From Brachionus koreanus (lineage: Eukaryota > Rotifera > Eurotatoria > Ploima > Brachionidae), in NCBI GenBank assembly GCA_016987375.1, contig PJRA01000519.1, forward strand, positions 885,617 through 946,324: 60,708 nucleotides of DNA, in the 5' to 3' direction. A program made the position numbers and the translations under genes. Of the stretch, positions 35,273-45,965 are shown piece after piece (the stretch's first letter is position 1; every line of letters starts with the position of its first letter). The notes beneath the pieces were generated by a model. It worked only from the letters and a program-made list of their open reading frames with translations. It ran no database searches and was not told the origin of the DNA.

Positions 35273-35350
35273 TGATTTTATGAGAGTAAGTTCCTATTTG
35301 AGTTGGATAACTGAAATTAGCTAAGTAAACAAGTCAACATTAACAAACGA
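35273..35350 (+). pseudogene. Orphan terminal exon of a trypsin-like protease
   Basis: Reads GFM/FMRVSSYLSWITEIS then a stop, then NKSTLTNENEK in frame. This aligns with the last exon of protease A ([15 protein letters not shown]...NKSNLSSGN). The acceptor AG is missing (AATAATGATTTT) and an in-frame TAA follows EIS. No other protease exon is nearby. It is a leftover of a copy that once lay between proteases A and C. Confidence 0.8.
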
Positions 35351-35896
35351 GAATGAAAAATTTTTTGGTCTTTAATTTCTAGCCTAATGGAAGTTTCTTG
35401 TTTTCAAAAATTTACCCTCATCAGTATATAATTTTTTATTCTAAAATCCTAATAATCAATAGCAATAAAAATTAAACATAAATTTAAATTTTATTTATTC
35501 AAAAAATTTCTAATTAAAGATTACTTTTAAAAAATTAAATTATATAACTTTGATGTTTATTGCTTTTTCCAAGCATCTGTGCCGATTTTTTTAATTTTCT
35601 ATTTGTTTTCAAATTTATTAATGAAAAAAGATCATGCACATCATATAGACAACAAAAAAAGAAACAAAAAAGTAAAAATAGAATTTTCTAGCATATAAAT
35701 TGAAGTGTTGAAAATTGCAATAAAAAAATTAATTGATGATTACATTTAATAATGATATTTTTTCGCTTTGACGCAAACTCAATAGAACTTGGTTTTGTTT
35801 TGTATTTGGTTTTGTTAAGAGAAATTTCTAACCAACTAAATCCATCAGGTAAAACATAAAATTTTCTCAAATCTAAGATGCACTTTGTCTATAAAG

Positions 35897-38232
35897 AATG
35901 TGGCAAAAGTTTTGCTGAGTCGAATTTGCGCAATTTGCGAATAAAGGGCGGCCAGAACGCTGTACCCCACAGCTGGCCATCGGTTGCTCTATTATTATTT
36001 GATTATAGATACACTATCTCATCAAACAATGTGATTACCCAAAAGAGAATAAGAAGTCAATGCGGAGCAACTTTGATTGAAGAAGACAAACTTTTGACTG
36101 CAGCCCACTGCTTCATATCATCGGTTACTCTGTCCGATGGATCAACGTTGGAAATAAAACCCAACAAATTTCACAAAGACTTTAATTCAATGTACAAAGT
36201 TTACTTGGGATTGCATGATAAGTCTGTCTTAGATTCGGCTAGTGCTCACAGCATTGTCTCATTTAGATTAGTATAAAAATTTTTAATATACTATTATTTT
36301 TTAATTTTTAAACAAAAGCATCCTAATTTTGAATCCAATAGCTTTTTAAATGACATAGCAGTTATAAAATTAGAGAAAAAAGCTGTGTTTAACCAAAAAA
36401 TACAGCCTGCTTGTGTACCTTTAGAATTGAAAGTGAACTTTGTGCCTGATGCGGTGCTATGGGCACTTGGGTGGGGAAGTCTAAGCCTGGACAGCTCTGA
36501 AACTTCGAATCAATTGAGAAATGTTAGACTAAAATTTATTGATGAAGAAAATTGTGGAGCAGTAACTATTGACGAATTTTGTATAGGTACATATGTCAAA
36601 GACTCATCATTCTAGAAAAATATTTTAATTTGATGAATTTTAATTAGAGTAACAAAGCTATAAAATAAATGTCAACAACATCCACATTTTAGTAACGTCT
36701 TTCGAAATTTTTGATCTCCATGTTACTGTTGTTGGTTCTACTTTACGTCATCCTTAAAAAATCCATTGATAAGCCTTTTATTTTGTATCCTTGTATCATT
36801 CATTCTAAATGCATGATTAAACCAATCTAGTCTTTTTAATTTTGAATCTAGTATTTTTTAATTTTCCACTTTTCATTAAATACCAGAAAATGCACACCTG
36901 TATGTATTTCAAAACTCATGCAAAATTTTTTTTTTCCTGCTATTTCATTTCGATTGAGTGGTAATATTTGATTATTTCATTTTTTAAAAGCTTAAATTTA
37001 CATAAAAAATTCGGGTGTATTTTTAAAATTAAGTCTTTAAACCCACCAAATTGTTTTAAAACTAGAAAGTTCATTTTCTAATTAATTACAGTCAAAATTT
37101 TTAGCTAATAAAAGCCTTTTTTTTAAATTTTATTTATATGTGATACGGTTCAAGATAATATTCAAGTTTCATTTGAGCCTTAAACACCCCCATATTTTCT
37201 AGAAAAATTTTTTTTTGAGAAACTCTATTTCGAATTATTTTTTTTCATAATCAATTAAATTTTTTCAGAAACTAATTTAGATTAGAAATTTTTTACAAGA
37301 TTTTATTTGAATAAAAAAAGATTTTACAAAGATTAAACTATTTATTTTTTATTAGATCTTTAAAATGAATTTTGAAAACAATTATTTTCAATTTAAACAA
37401 CTTACATATATCGTTAGAATTTTCATTCGGCTAAAAATTAATATTATCATTCAATTTTCTAAATTATCACTGAATTAAAAAAGAAAAATTTTTTTTCCAC
37501 ATGTTTTTTAAACTAGACACAGATGTGCATTTTGCAGACGTTGTAGATGGTCCCGATGTAGTTGACTCAGAGCACAATACCTGCCATCTAAAGTATAAAG
37601 CCATTCTTTTTAAAAATACACCACAAAATCTTAATATTATTTTCATTTTTTGTTTGGAACACAAACAATTTGTGAACAGTAATAGAATTATTTTAAAAAG
37701 CTATGCTTTTCACCATTGATCATCTGAAATTAATACTTAGGCTCAAATTTCGCTTGCTTAATTAATTCTAGTCTTTTTGCATCAATTCCATCCAAAATGA
37801 ATTTGAAAAAATTTTTATCCCAATGCAATATCAGTTGTTACAACTTTAATATTTGGAAAACCTTGCCTTTTAAGTATTTTTATTTTTTTCAGGTGATTTA
37901 ATTGATGGAAACGATACAATGAAAGGAGATTCAGGTGGACCAGTTTTTATGAGAAGTGAAAACAATAAACAGGTAATTGTTGGAATTACATCACGCGGTA
38001 TAACTCGAAATAAAAAATCTGTCGGGTAAAAGCTGGCTCGTTAAAATTAAACAAAAATAAATAATTAAAAATTTTTAGGATATATGCTAGAGTAGACTCT
38101 TATCTTAATTGGATCTATGATGTAAAAAATCTACCTATTGTTCAAGATAATTTGGCTTCGAAAGCAACAAAATATTTTCCGCTTTTTTCAAACATTTTAT
38201 GTTTATTTGTATTTTTTATAAACTATTTATAA
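35897..38232 (+). CDS. Trypsin-like serine protease C, first exon not found
   Basis: S1A peptidase. Exons: 35897-36270 (enters in phase 1 at ..AA TGT GGC, after TATAAAG), 36319-36586, 37893-38025, 38079-38232. The triad is intact: TAAHCF, NDIAVIKL and GDSGGP. The activation site is IKGG (R-IKGG, unusual Lys instead of Val). Asp at the S1 position (NDTMKGDSGG) suggests trypsin-like cleavage. The cysteine just before that motif is Met, and the partner region (TSRGITRNKKSVG) also lacks its Cys, so the chymotrypsin 191-220 disulfide is gone on both sides. The tail ends LFSNILCLFVFFINYL, a likely GPI or membrane anchor. It shares with gene A the phase-0 intron before HPNF and the phase-2 intron before IYARV; a phase-1 intron after CIG is unique. 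A signal-peptide exon was not located; Met at 35878 could start a leaderless form. Confidence 0.8.
36587..37892 (+). other. Protease C intron holding LINE debris
   Basis: A 1306-bp phase-1 intron. Besides the RTE-like fragment at 36662-36860, a GC-richer patch at 37505-37600 is open on both strands. Its minus-strand reading RDHLQRLQNAHLCLV vaguely recalls the LQ-x-QNAAARL block of LINE tails. The rest is AT-rich. Confidence 0.6.
36662..36860 (-). mobile_element. RTE-like LINE C-terminal fragment
   Basis: The minus strand reads RLDWFNHAFRMNDTRIQNKR, and after a frameshift EPTTVTWRSKISKDVTKMW. This is the RLRWxGHxxRMxxxRIxxK--GRPxTTWRxxxxKDxxxM block that ends RTE/jockey-type LINE ORFs. It is antisense within a protease intron. 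Confidence 0.6.
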
Positions 38233-38580
38233 ATTTTAGTAATTTATAAAAATGTCTATGCTGATAGCAAATTTATACTCATCAAATGCTGAATACAAAT
38301 AATTTTTTTTGGTTTATTTCTTATATCATAGTTTTGTAAAATACAATGATTTATTTGCATATGAATAAAAATTATACTTGATTAATTTTTTGAATATTTA
38401 AAATTTTCAAAATTAATCATTTAAAAATAAATGTTAACATATATTAATAGATATTTAGACGGGTAGACCACACAATTGCAAACCCTTATCCAAACAAATG
38501 TTTAATATTGTTTTGATAAAATTTCATTTCTTGTAGTTGAATTAAAGCCGATGGTGTAAACATGGTGTAAACATTTCTGA

Positions 38581-39221
38581 TAGATAGTGTTGGGTAACGA
38601 CCAACTTTGGCCGGTCGCTATAAACGGCATTTTATGGCCGTGAATTTAAGGGCCGAATTTTAGACTGTCTGTAAATTGGCCGGCCAACAGAAAGGCTGTT
38701 AAACGGTCGACTGTGTGCAGACCGACCGGTCACCACACGGTCCAAAATAAAAATTTAGTTAGGCATTAAGAGTTATATTTTTATTTATCCTTTATTTTAT
38801 TTTAGGTAATTTTTTAAAATAATGTTTTAAATATTTTTAAAAATCGTTTATTTTTAATTTAGACATTTAATAACTAAATTTTTATTTTGGACCGTGTGGT
38901 GGCCGGCCGGTCTGCACACGATCGACCGTTTAACGGCCTTTCTGTTGGCCGGCCACTATACGACCGGTCCGTCACTTGGCCGGCGAGTAAACGGCTGGTT
39001 TTAATTTTGGCTGATAGTAGGCCGGCCACCAAACGGTCTTCTAAAATTTGGCCGGCCATTTCTCGGTCGGTCTTTTTGTTGGCCGCTGCTTCGCCGGCCT
39101 GCCACGGTCTTTGACCGTTCAATCAACCGGCCGTGATTTGGCCGCTAGCAGGACAGGCCACGGTCTCGGTATTTTTTTTTTCTGGCCGGACATGTGGCCT
39201 CTCTGCCGGTCCCCAACACTA
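38581..39221. mobile_element. GC-rich hAT-like foldback element with GGCCGGCC repeats
   Basis: The outer termini are TAGTGTTGGG (38585-38594) and its complement CCCAACACTA (39212-39221), typical of hAT superfamily ends. The octamer ATTTCTGA occurs at 38573-38580 and 39222-39229, as expected for an 8-bp hAT duplication, except that TAGA separates the left copy from the terminus. Inside, about 88 bp at 38670-38760 is repeated inverted at 38870-38960 around an AT-rich loop. From 38960 to 39200 a degenerate unit containing TTGGCCGGCC followed by ACGGTC recurs every 30-45 bp. GC content is far above the rest of the contig. Open frames inside are by-products of the repeat, not genes. Confidence 0.82.
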
Positions 39222-39892
39222 ATTTCTGAAACTTTATTTCTAATCTAACGAACTGATCTCTTTATTTGGTCAAAAGAAGCAATCAATGTAAAAGCTAAAA
39301 GCTCTTCTAATGTCACACCAGTACATAGCTTTGTCAGGTAAAATCCTAATACAATGATTAAAGTGACGTTTACGGATATATTTACATGAGATAAAAAATA
39401 ATATATTAAAAAAAAAACTGTCTTTTGAAATTCCTGTCAGAATTTGACATCTCTTGTTTCAATAAAAGCATAATCGAGACAAAAAGATACTGTGGTAACT
39501 TCAGGAACAATCTAAATTACAAGATTAATTTCATAAAAGTTAATTTTTTAAAAATCTTATCACTACCCCTTAATTATTACAAAATGCTGTTAAATTTTTC
39601 CAAAATTGTAATTTTTTAAATTGTTTGTATAATTAGTAATGGAAGCAAATTTTTCTAAGATCTGATTTTATTAATTTTTTCTTTAAATTCATGGACATTT
39701 TCATTTTAGCAGTTCTTAAATTATTTTTATTTTTTTATTTTATAGTTTTCTGTACCGAGCTTAGATTTCCTTCAGTATAAAGTAAAAAAAAAATAAAAAT
39801 TAAGTTAATAAAATGAGATAAAATAAAAATAAAGGAGATCAGTTAAAAAGAAAAAAAATATAAAGAAAGTTTAAAAGACATATATTGATACA
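39222..39892. other. AT-rich spacer, nothing recognised
   Basis: No gene-like frame or repeat was identified between the hAT-like element and the LINE fragments at 39.9-40.8 kb. Confidence 0.4.
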
Positions 39893-40112
39893 TGTTACAG
39901 AAGTTTACAGTGTTGAAGCTTCATGAAAAAAAGAGATATAGTAAGGTAGCAATTACACAATAGAGTAGGGTATTCAATATATCTTGATTCGAAGCCTTGT
40001 TTGTATTCATCCACTAGTCTGACAACTAATGGAATAAAATGACTTAGTCCTGTCCCAACATTTCTCTCAAAGACTACAGAACACAACTTTTCAACTTGCA
40101 TCTTCATTTTCC
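39893..40112 (-). mobile_element. LINE C-terminal fragment (copy 1 of a pair)
   Basis: The minus-strand frame reads SHFIPLVVRLVDEYKQGFES, then RYIEYPTLLCNCYLTIS. The S-FIP-x-x-VRL pattern is typical of the last residues of many LINE ORFs. A second copy at 42168-42300 reads LVEEYKAGFESRNLEYLN in the same orientation. It may continue the RT fragment at 40340-40760, with a piggyBac MITE between them. Confidence 0.5.
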
Positions 40113-40118
40113 ATTTAA

Positions 40119-40290
40119 CACTAGAAGCACCAAGCATTTTTTCACGTTTTTTTAATACAAAAATATTTTATAAAAAAAACTATAATAATTTTATAAAGTA
40201 ATATCATTATTTTAAGAAAATTTTAAAATCTTTTCAAAAGATACGAGGATTTAAAAATTTTCAAAAGAGTCAAAATGACTCAAGTGTAAA
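40119..40290. mobile_element. piggyBac-type MITE, CACTAGAAG group, right end lost
   Basis: The left end TTAA plus CACTAGAAGCACCAAGC (40115-40135), and the interior through GATACGAGGATTTAAAAA and GAGTCAAAATGACTC, match the element at 25107-25323. The right terminus is degraded after GACTCAAGTG, with no matching CACTAGAAG end or TTAA. Confidence 0.75.
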
Positions 40291-40339
40291 AAAGCCAGTG
40301 TTCTAGTTCGTTGATATATTTCGGCTTTTTATTTTTTTT

Positions 40340-40760
40340 TCGATGTTTCCCTTTTTGTTATAAATGAAAAATGTAACTAGATCATCTGCAAAAAGCAGAG
40401 AGTATTCCTTAATTGTTTTGTTTCTTTTGGGGATGTCATTATTATATATACTAGATAAAAGAGGACTGATTATTGAGCCTAAACCCTATTGAAGGCTTTA
40501 GAAATATCAAAAAACAGGCCGCAAACTTTGTTACAAAAAATTGTATAACCTTGAATATACTATTTGTTCCAGTTACTTTCTTAAAAAACTTGTTATACTA
40601 ATTGGTCTATAATTTAAAGGATCTTGTAAAGTAGAGGCCTTTTTTTGAATCATAGAAATATTCGAAGTTTTCCACGCTTTCTGGACTTTACCTTCTATAA
40701 AAGATAAATTAAAAAGTTCTATAATTTCTATTTTAAATGACTTCAGTTTTATTTAAATGA
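40340..40760 (-). mobile_element. LINE reverse-transcriptase fragment with internal deletion
   Basis: The minus strand reads AWKTSNISMIQKKAST, NYRPISITSFLRK, YSRLYNFL, then CGLFFDISKAFNRV (RT motif A). GSIISPLLSSIYNNDIP (motif B) and EYSLLFADDLVTFFIY (motif C, catalytic FADD) follow. Motif A and motif B are nearly adjacent, so some 60-80 residues are missing. Several stops are present. The class is non-LTR RT, jockey/CR1-like by motif style. Confidence 0.78.
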
Positions 40761-42167
40761 AAATGCTGTCAACGTCGCTTGTCACAGCAAGTTGGACCAA
40801 CCAGTTCAAAAACAGATTGAACATGGTCGGTAGAAACAAAAAAAACGAAAAGTCTACTATACCTGGTTTTTAAAAAACCGAAATTTCATATAGACTAAGA
40901 TTGCTACAAGAAATATGCCAAAAAAAGTAGAATTAAGAAAATTAGTAAAAAAAGTAGAAATAGGAAAAAGTATGTCTTCAAAAGAAAGATTTAAATGCAC
41001 TAATTAGAGAACATTTTTTCCTTTCCTTTTTTTTTTATTTTATTTTCAATTATTTAATTAAAAAACCTTGAATATGTTAGTTCATTAGATGTGTATTAAA
41101 AATTGTGTGCTATAGTATTACAATTCCTGTATTATCTTATTAGTTAGAAAAAAATTAAAATATTTGAACTTAGTAGATTCTAAAAATTTTCAAATAATTC
41201 TTATCAAACGAATTCAATTTTCAAATTACTTTCTAAAAGTTGACCAAGAATGTACAACTTTATTATTTCTTAAAAAAATCAACTTGCTTATTATGCTATT
41301 TAGAAAAACAAAATTGAATTGCGTGTTATTCGTCAGCCAAGCCCAGAAAAAGCCTCTGTTAAAGAGAAATTTTTAATTTGTCTAGTGATGATAGATTTTT
41401 TTGACTAAAATTCTAATATCAAGAGGAATTAATTTCTATAAGTACTTATTTTTTTAAAATTTATTCAAGGTATAGCTTTAAATAAGTTTAAATAAGGATT
41501 TTTGTTTTTAAGCTTTTTTATTTTTTTTTTAATAATACTCAATGTTATAGTTTTGAATTTAAGTTCTTTTTAAAAATTTGTTTTGAAAGTTTTATCGTTT
41601 ATTATGAGGTTAAATAAATTTATATTTTTTTAATACATGAGAATTTTTTGAACATTTAAAATTTTATGTGCACGATTTTTATTTAACTTTGATTACATAT
41701 TTGGTGAACATAGTTTAAACTAAACTATGATGTTTCCCAAGTAGTGGTTTTTTCATATAATTTGCAAACCAATGTTCACATAGTCGACTAGACCCAAATA
41801 ATTAAAGTTACCCTTAGTATTGTATGGGACACTAGAGAAAGATAAATTGACGAACGATGTCAAAGAAGAAGAGCCAGAAACAAAAAGCATTCTGAGAGGA
41901 AAATTAGAAAACAAAGCGTCAACTTTAGAAGCTAAACTATCAGTCCAGTCAAATCAGTTCCTATCTTTTTTTTTCTTCTTATTCATTTAATCATTTAATT
42001 CAATTAAAAAAACATATAATTATATCGAACTAATAAAGATTAAATAAAAATAATAAATGAAAATTAAAAGTAGTTTTTTTTGAGATTGAAAGACTAAAAA
42101 AGTTATATTAAAAATAAGTTAGCAAAAATCAAAAAATATAGATTCATTGAAATAGTCAAGCAGGATA
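40761..42167. other. Intergenic, AT-rich
   Basis: No gene was recognised. A 38-bp word at 41397-41434 (ending ATCAAGAGGAATTAATTTC) recurs at 42638-42676 with about three differences. 41720-41960 is slightly GC-richer and may be further LINE debris, but no diagnostic block was seen. Confidence 0.35.
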
Positions 42168-42300
42168 AATTTTTGTTTAAATGTTTGATAGGTCAAGAAA
42201 AAATAAAGAAATGACAAGGTAACAATTGCACAGTGGATTCAGGTATTCGAGATTTCTTGACTCGAAACCAGCTTTATATTCTTCAACCAGTTTGACAATG
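42168..42300 (-). mobile_element. LINE C-terminal fragment (copy 2 of a pair)
   Basis: Reads LVEEYKAGFESRNLEYLN, then LCNCYLVIS on the minus strand, matching 39893-40112. It is truncated on both sides. Confidence 0.45.
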
Positions 42301-42429
42301 ACTACTTTTTGGAAAAAAATTTTTTTTTTTTTAATTTTCATACAAATTTTTAAAAAAGTAGACTGATAGAAAAGTCAGTAAATAATAAAAAATATATGAA
42401 TAATAAAATAGTAAATAGCAAACTTTTTT

Positions 42430-42510
42430 TAAGTCTCAAGTCAAGTAAGTGACTTAAATTTTTGTGACTTAGACTTAAAACTGTAACTTATTAACAAGTC
42501 TGTTAAAGTT
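42430..42510. repeat. AAGTC/GACTT-rich patch
   Basis: AAGTCTCAAGTCAAGTAAGT followed by GACTTAAATTTTTGTGACTT is one of five such patches in the window. It may be the terminal simple-repeat zone of an unrecognised element. Confidence 0.5.
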
Positions 42511-42790
42511 TTTTTTGCTTACAATTAATGATAAACTACAGACAAGCTTTGAAAAATTAAGATTTTGATCAATCTTAAAACCCAAAGGGTTTATTTCATC
42601 AACGACTTGTATTAGCAAAAACAAAATTGATTTTGTTCCACTAAAATTCAAATATCAAGAGGAATTAATTTCTAAAATATGCTTGCTTAAATTTATTCTT
42701 AATTTCAAAAAGAATAAATGACTAAAATTGAATCACTTGTAAAGCAATTGAATTTTTTTATTTACTAATTTGAAAATAAATTAAAAAAAT

Positions 42791-43997
42791 TCAATATAAT
42801 TTTATTAAAATTTTAAGAATAAAAATATTTACTAATAAAAGCAAATAATTAAAACAGGTATTATTTGAACTATTAATAAAATAGAAATTTTTTGCGAGTT
42901 GAGTTTTGTTTGCCAAAGAAACCTGTTTGATCCAGGATAGATACGGTCCAACTTTTGTGTAGACTCCTGCGAGACCGGGCTCAGCACAGCCTATTCCAAA
43001 CGATGTAATTCCAATCAGTACAAATTTCTGACTTTGTCCCGAAAATTCTTTGATAAAGAGAGGCCCGCCTGAGTCTCCTTGGCACGAGTCTTTGCCCCCT
43101 TCGAGCTCTCCCGCGCACAAATAATTCGACCAATCCTTTATTCCATGATACAAAGAAATGAATGAACAAGCTGAGGCATCGTACAGCTTAACTTGGACAT
43201 TGTTGAGTTTGTTAGCTATGCTCCCCAAGACCGAAGTTTTCCCCCAACCAGCTGTCCACACAGGCACGTTTCTCTCTACCGGATACTTTTGGCTTTCTGG
43301 CAGACAAGCCGGCTGAATTTTTTCACCAAATTCTACCTCTTCCTTCAAACGAATCACAGCAATGTCATTTCTAAGCTCGCTGTAATTGTAGTGCTAATTA
43401 AATAAAAAAACAAAATTTTATTTTTTTTTTCTCTTCTTACTTGAGTGAATGAACTAATTTTACGGCCTTGAAGAAAAGAATTACCATCAATTATTGAGCT
43501 AATATCATGAACTCCCAAATAAACAGTGTACATTGATTCATATGTTGGATAGAATGAATTCGGAGTGACTTTTTTGACGTAGCGTGTGAAAAAATCAGGT
43601 CCATAGCTAACTTGGGTGACAAGACAATGGGCAGCAGTGACTATGGTGTCGTGGTTGATCAAGGTGCCTCCACAAATGGAAAATTTTGTCGACTGGTAGA
43701 CTTTATTTTCAATTGAATAATAAAATTTGTAATTAAATACAACTAGGGCTATTGACGGCCAGCTGAAAGGAATGGCCTCAAGTCCGCCTATAATTTTGGT
43801 ATTCAGCTCAAGCGCAATCCTTCCACATACTTAATAAGCAAAGATAGAAATCAAAAATGTGGATATTTTAAGAGAAATTTATGTGTACTGTCACAATTTG
43901 GAAGAATATCGCAATCATTTGTGGTGTTGAAACTTTGCCTGGTCTCTACTAAAAAAACAAGGATAAGCAACAACAACAAAAATAACTCAAATTTCAT
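42791..43997 (-). CDS. Trypsin-like serine protease B with C-terminal anchor, 3 exons
   Basis: S1A peptidase. Exons 43997-43889, 43829-43441 and 43393-42791 give 1101 nt, 366 aa. A signal peptide (MKFELFLLLLLILVFLV) precedes CGRIAL and activation site IIGG (49-52). The triad is His104 (TAAHC), Asp176 (NDIAVIRL) and Ser274 (GDSGGP). Asp268 in KDSCQGDSGG predicts trypsin-like specificity. The cysteines for the 168-182 (SACSF, LCAGE) and 191-220 (DSCQ, GIGCAEP) bridges are all present, unlike in genes A and C. VYTKVGPYLSWI is the normal C-terminal helix. The extension ends NYLLLLVNIFILKILIKLY, probably a GPI signal or transmembrane tail. It shares the phase-1 and phase-0 introns with A and C but lacks the late intron that splits their last domain. 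It is the most conventional member of the cluster. Confidence 0.9.
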
Positions 43998-45860
43998 TAT
44001 ATTTTGAAATTAAATTTTTTTTAAAGAAAAATAATGGAATAAAGTAAGAAGAAGTTATGTAATAAAAAGGTATTTTATGTAATGAATTAATTTTTTAAGT
44101 TAATTAATTGAAAATTTAAATTTAAATTATGCAAGATATGGCATTCAATTTAGATGAATCGATTTAAGTATTTTGCAAACAAATGAAAAAAAAAATGAAG
44201 AAAAATATTGTTTTGTTTTCTGCATGGATAAATAATTCTTTTATTTTATATTTTGCCAATTGAATTCATAATTTTTCTAAATTTAAACAAAAATATGTCA
44301 CAAGCGCCTGTCATCATGAAAAAGCTTAATTATTTTTTTTTTCTAATAAAAATATTTTCAACTCGTTTATTTCAATCAAGATTAGTGATGAAAGCGAATT
44401 AGCTTTTTGGTCACAAATTTAAACTTGAATAAAAAATAAATTGTAAAGACAATCATATAGAAAATTTATTGTAATTAAATTAAAAAATGAGTTAAATTTT
44501 AATTTAAATTTGATTTATTTTTATTTTTTAAAACAAGTCTGTGAACTACTTTATTTAAAATTAGAATTTGATTGAACTATTCTGTAAATTAATGAATGGT
44601 GTTTTTAATTGTGAGCTAAATTTACAGAGCTAACCTATGAAGACAGAGTTTTCGAGCTAAGTTTCATATTAATGTAAGTTAGAGGTGATGACGGGAGTTT
44701 AGCACACGGAAAACAAGAGATTGTAAATGTAACTAACTTTATTTAAAAACTATCTTTCTTGACATAAGAACATAAACTTTTATACTTAGCTGAAGGCTTA
44801 CACTAATTAAAAACATCTAGTTTAAATTTAGAACAAGATATTTATTAACAGATCATATTAAAATAGATTTTTTTTATAAATCATGTATAACTATTGATAT
44901 TAAATTCTAAAAAAAATATTTTTTTTATTTCAATGACTTTTTTTCAAAGTAAATTTTAATTAAAACAACAAATAAAAATAAATAATTTATGCTATTACTG
45001 AATCGCGGATCACAAATTTTTAAATAAAACACGGATCTATATAATACAGGTCTTTTTTTTTTAATTTTTTTTCTTGCTAGTTTGAACTTAAACATTTGGG
45101 CTTTAGGGATCTTGAATTAATATTTTCCTTCCATGGATTGACATTAATAAAGAAAATATTTAATTCTAATAATGTTTTTTTGTGAACTTATGTGTCGTTT
45201 TTAGGATAAAGTTAGGGTTAGTTATGAAAAGGAAAATTTTAAAAATTTAAAATTGGTAACTATCTACAATACAAAAATGAATACTTTTAATATTGGGAAA
45301 AAATATTTGATTTTTGAAATGTCTTTCTTATTTTTCTATTTAATGCTTAGTCATCATTGACAATAAGTTTTATATCTAAAACTAAATATTTTTTATTTTT
45401 AAATTGCATATCAAAACCATAAATTTAATATATTTCAAATGTAAAATGTCAGTAAATTAAGACCATATACTTTTACCAATAAATAAATACTTAAATAAAT
45501 CAATTGTTTTTTTATTAAGTTTTGGTATTTTTTCGAAATTAATTGTGAAAATAAAAATTTTGTTTCTTTTTAATAAATAAAATGAAAAAAAAATATATTG
45601 TGTTTTATCTATTCATGGTTGATATTAAAAGTTGCCCTTAAGAATTTTATGCTAGAATAGCAATAAGAGTCTTTTTTCAAATAGACCATCAAAAGGCCCA
45701 TAAAAATTGAATACTTCTCTGTAATCATTTATGTTTAGTAATAAATTTCGGAAAGTAAAATACGGTCCATAAAAAATCTCTTATTTTAAAATAAATAAGT
45801 AATTTTTTAATCTTTGAATTTTCTTAATATTAAAAAAAATAATACTAAAAAACAACTGAT
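43998..45860. other. Intergenic region, AT-rich, no gene recognised
   Basis: Upstream region of protease B on the minus strand. Only a short GC-richer patch at 44625-44740 breaks the monotony, and no feature was assigned to it. Confidence 0.4.
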
Positions 45861-45870
45861 TTATTTACAG

Positions 45871-45965
45871 ATACTAAATCTTTCCAACAACTGCTTTAAA
45901 GACCTTAAATATGGTTTGGTTTTTTTGTTAGAATTCCCGTGTGCTAATAAATTGGAGTTTTTCTT
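45871..45965 (+). pseudogene. Possible isolated leucine-rich-repeat exon
   Basis: After TTATTTACAG the plus strand reads ILNLSNNCFKDL, one canonical LRR turn (LxxLxLSxNxF). KYGLVFLLEFPCANKLEFF then runs into low-complexity codons. No partner exons were found. It could be a relic of an LRR gene or chance. Confidence 0.28.

Noticed and set aside
38874..39248. Several overlapping 66-82 codon ORFs rich in Arg/Gly/Ala on both strands
   Set aside because: They are by-products of the GGCCGGCC repeat array inside the hAT-like element; all frames are open because the repeat lacks A/T-rich stops.
43193..43405. 70-codon plus-strand ORF
   Set aside because: It is antisense to protease B exon 3.
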